Part shown: piece after piece, positions 63,505-64,000 of the stretch
Numbering within the stretch: the first letter of the stretch is position 1
Layout of the letters: every line of letters begins with the position of its first letter
NCBI RefSeq assembly: GCF_026341275.1
Contig: NZ_JAIFZO010000002.1
Span: 2,519,264-2,583,263, forward strand
Length of the DNA stretch: 64,000 bases
Origin: Streptomyces ortus
GTDB lineage: Bacteria; Actinomycetota; Actinomycetes; Streptomycetales; Streptomycetaceae
Direction: 5' to 3'
Position numbers and translations under genes: made by a program
Notes under the pieces: model-generated
Databases searched by the model: none
Told to the model about the DNA's origin: nothing
The model's input: the letters and a program-made list of their open reading frames with translations, nothing else

Positions 63505-63545
63505 CACCCCAGCCGTACAGCCGTACAGCCGTACAGCCGTAAGGC
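63505..63545. repeat. 8-bp tandem repeat
   Basis: CAGCCGTA repeats four times (about 63510-63541), preceded by ACCGACC repeats. It lies in the 3' flank of the secreted protein gene. Confidence 0.8.
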
Positions 63546-63712
63546 ACCCCTCCCACCCCCGGCACCCCATCCGACTCCGCAGGGCGCAGGCCCGTACGGC
63601 CGAAATCCGTTCGGTCCGTCCGGGTATCGATCCCGCAGTCCGGGCCGTCCGTCCTCATTGGGGTGAGGACGGACGGTCCACGCCCTCAGATCGGTTTCAG
63701 GGGCTGTTCCAC

Positions 63713-63748
63713 GGGCCTCACCAGGCAAACCCCAGCCTGGTGAGGCCC
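63713..63748 (+). terminator. Terminator downstream of the secreted protein gene
   Basis: GGGCCTCACCAGGC (63713-63726), an eight-base loop and GCCTGGTGAGGCCC (63735-63748), a perfect 14-bp stem followed by TTCACTCT. It separates the secreted protein gene from the sucC promoter. Confidence 0.85.
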
Positions 63749-63798
63749 TTCACTCTGGCAATCTGTGACCGTAATCACCGCCCAGGTGTGATCTGCGA

Positions 63799-63827
63799 TT
63801 TACGACCCCACGGTCGGCGGAGATAAC
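63799..63827 (+). promoter_or_regulatory. Probable sucC promoter
   Basis: TTTACG (63799-63804), a 17-base spacer and GATAAC (63822-63827) fit the principal-sigma consensus, about 130 bases ahead of the sucC start. Confidence 0.55.
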
Positions 63828-63956
63828 CTGCGAGACGGACATGCCGCGTGTCGGCCACCGTGCTCACGCCCTCCTTGTGACCGCGCAGTCACGTTGCCCT
63901 CGCGGCACGCCCACGCAGACAACGAACCGCGAATTACCTGATAGGGACGGACGCGC

Positions 63957-64000
63957 GTGGACCTGTTCGAGTACCAGGCGAGGGACCTCTTCGCCAAGCA
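63957..64000 (+). CDS. sucC: Succinyl-CoA synthetase beta subunit (start only)
   Basis: Only the first 14 codons are in the window: a GTG start followed by DLFEYQARDLFAK, the highly conserved N-terminus of ADP-forming succinyl-CoA ligase beta subunit, a TCA-cycle enzyme. AGGGACGG precedes the start. Confidence 0.92.
   Translation, partial: MDLFEYQARDLFAK

Noticed and set aside
63800..63997. 65-codon minus-strand open frame over the sucC start
   Set aside because: Overlaps the sucC promoter and start and has no homology or ribosome site.

Overview
The window is high-GC actinobacterial chromosome and almost certainly Streptomyces. The evidence is GC-rich third codon positions, many GTG starts, the developmental pair whiD/bldM, sporulation-type Ser/Thr kinases, a LAxTG wall protein, and gene order matching the region of S. 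coelicolor I recall as about SCO4767 to SCO4808. It looks like ordinary core chromosome: I see no insertion sequence, prophage, CRISPR array, tRNA or rRNA. Both ends cut a gene (a MOSC protein at base 1, sucC at base 64000).

Layout. 1-3.6 kb: MOSC protein, LysR regulator, whiD, bldM and the ECF sigma gene shbA. 3.9-6.6 kb: guaB and a CBS-less IMP dehydrogenase-like paralogue. 6.7-9.9 kb: a nucleotide-sugar dehydrogenase lacking its usual catalytic Cys, and glpD. 10.2-21.1 kb: five tandem membrane Ser/Thr kinases, the second clearly a pseudokinase. 21.5-26.5 kb: a diacylglycerol-kinase-like protein, an aldehyde dehydrogenase and a GMC oxidoreductase. 26.7-30.3 kb: a LAETG wall protein, a membrane protein and a lipoprotein with a probable frameshift. 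30.8-33.2 kb: chorismate mutase behind a Phe/Tyr attenuator, then guaA. 33.2-38.9 kb: small metabolic and membrane genes. 39.1-43.3 kb: a LiaF/LiaS/LiaR-like cell-envelope set. 43.4-52.8 kb: two NlpC/P60 hydrolases (one behind a c-di-AMP riboswitch), the helicase pcrA, an M23 peptidase and a lipase. 53.3 kb: icmB. 53.9-62.2 kb: a divergent SWIM/DUF5691 and MoxR/DUF5682/VWA cluster. 62.4-64 kb: a secreted protein and sucC.

How it fits together. The left part joins development (whiD, bldM, shbA, the kinase cluster) to guanine nucleotide synthesis (guaB, guaA). Several loci concern the cell envelope: wall hydrolases under c-di-AMP control, the LiaFSR-like set, the LAETG protein and the kinases with extracytoplasmic domains. 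The best candidates for undescribed biology are the Phe/Tyr attenuator with a leaderless leader peptide, the five-gene MoxR-VWA-SWIM cluster around a 14-bp inverted repeat, the pseudokinase with a large insertion, and the Cys-less dehydrogenase. Coordinates of terminators and repeats were read by eye. Family names come from motif recognition, with no database search.
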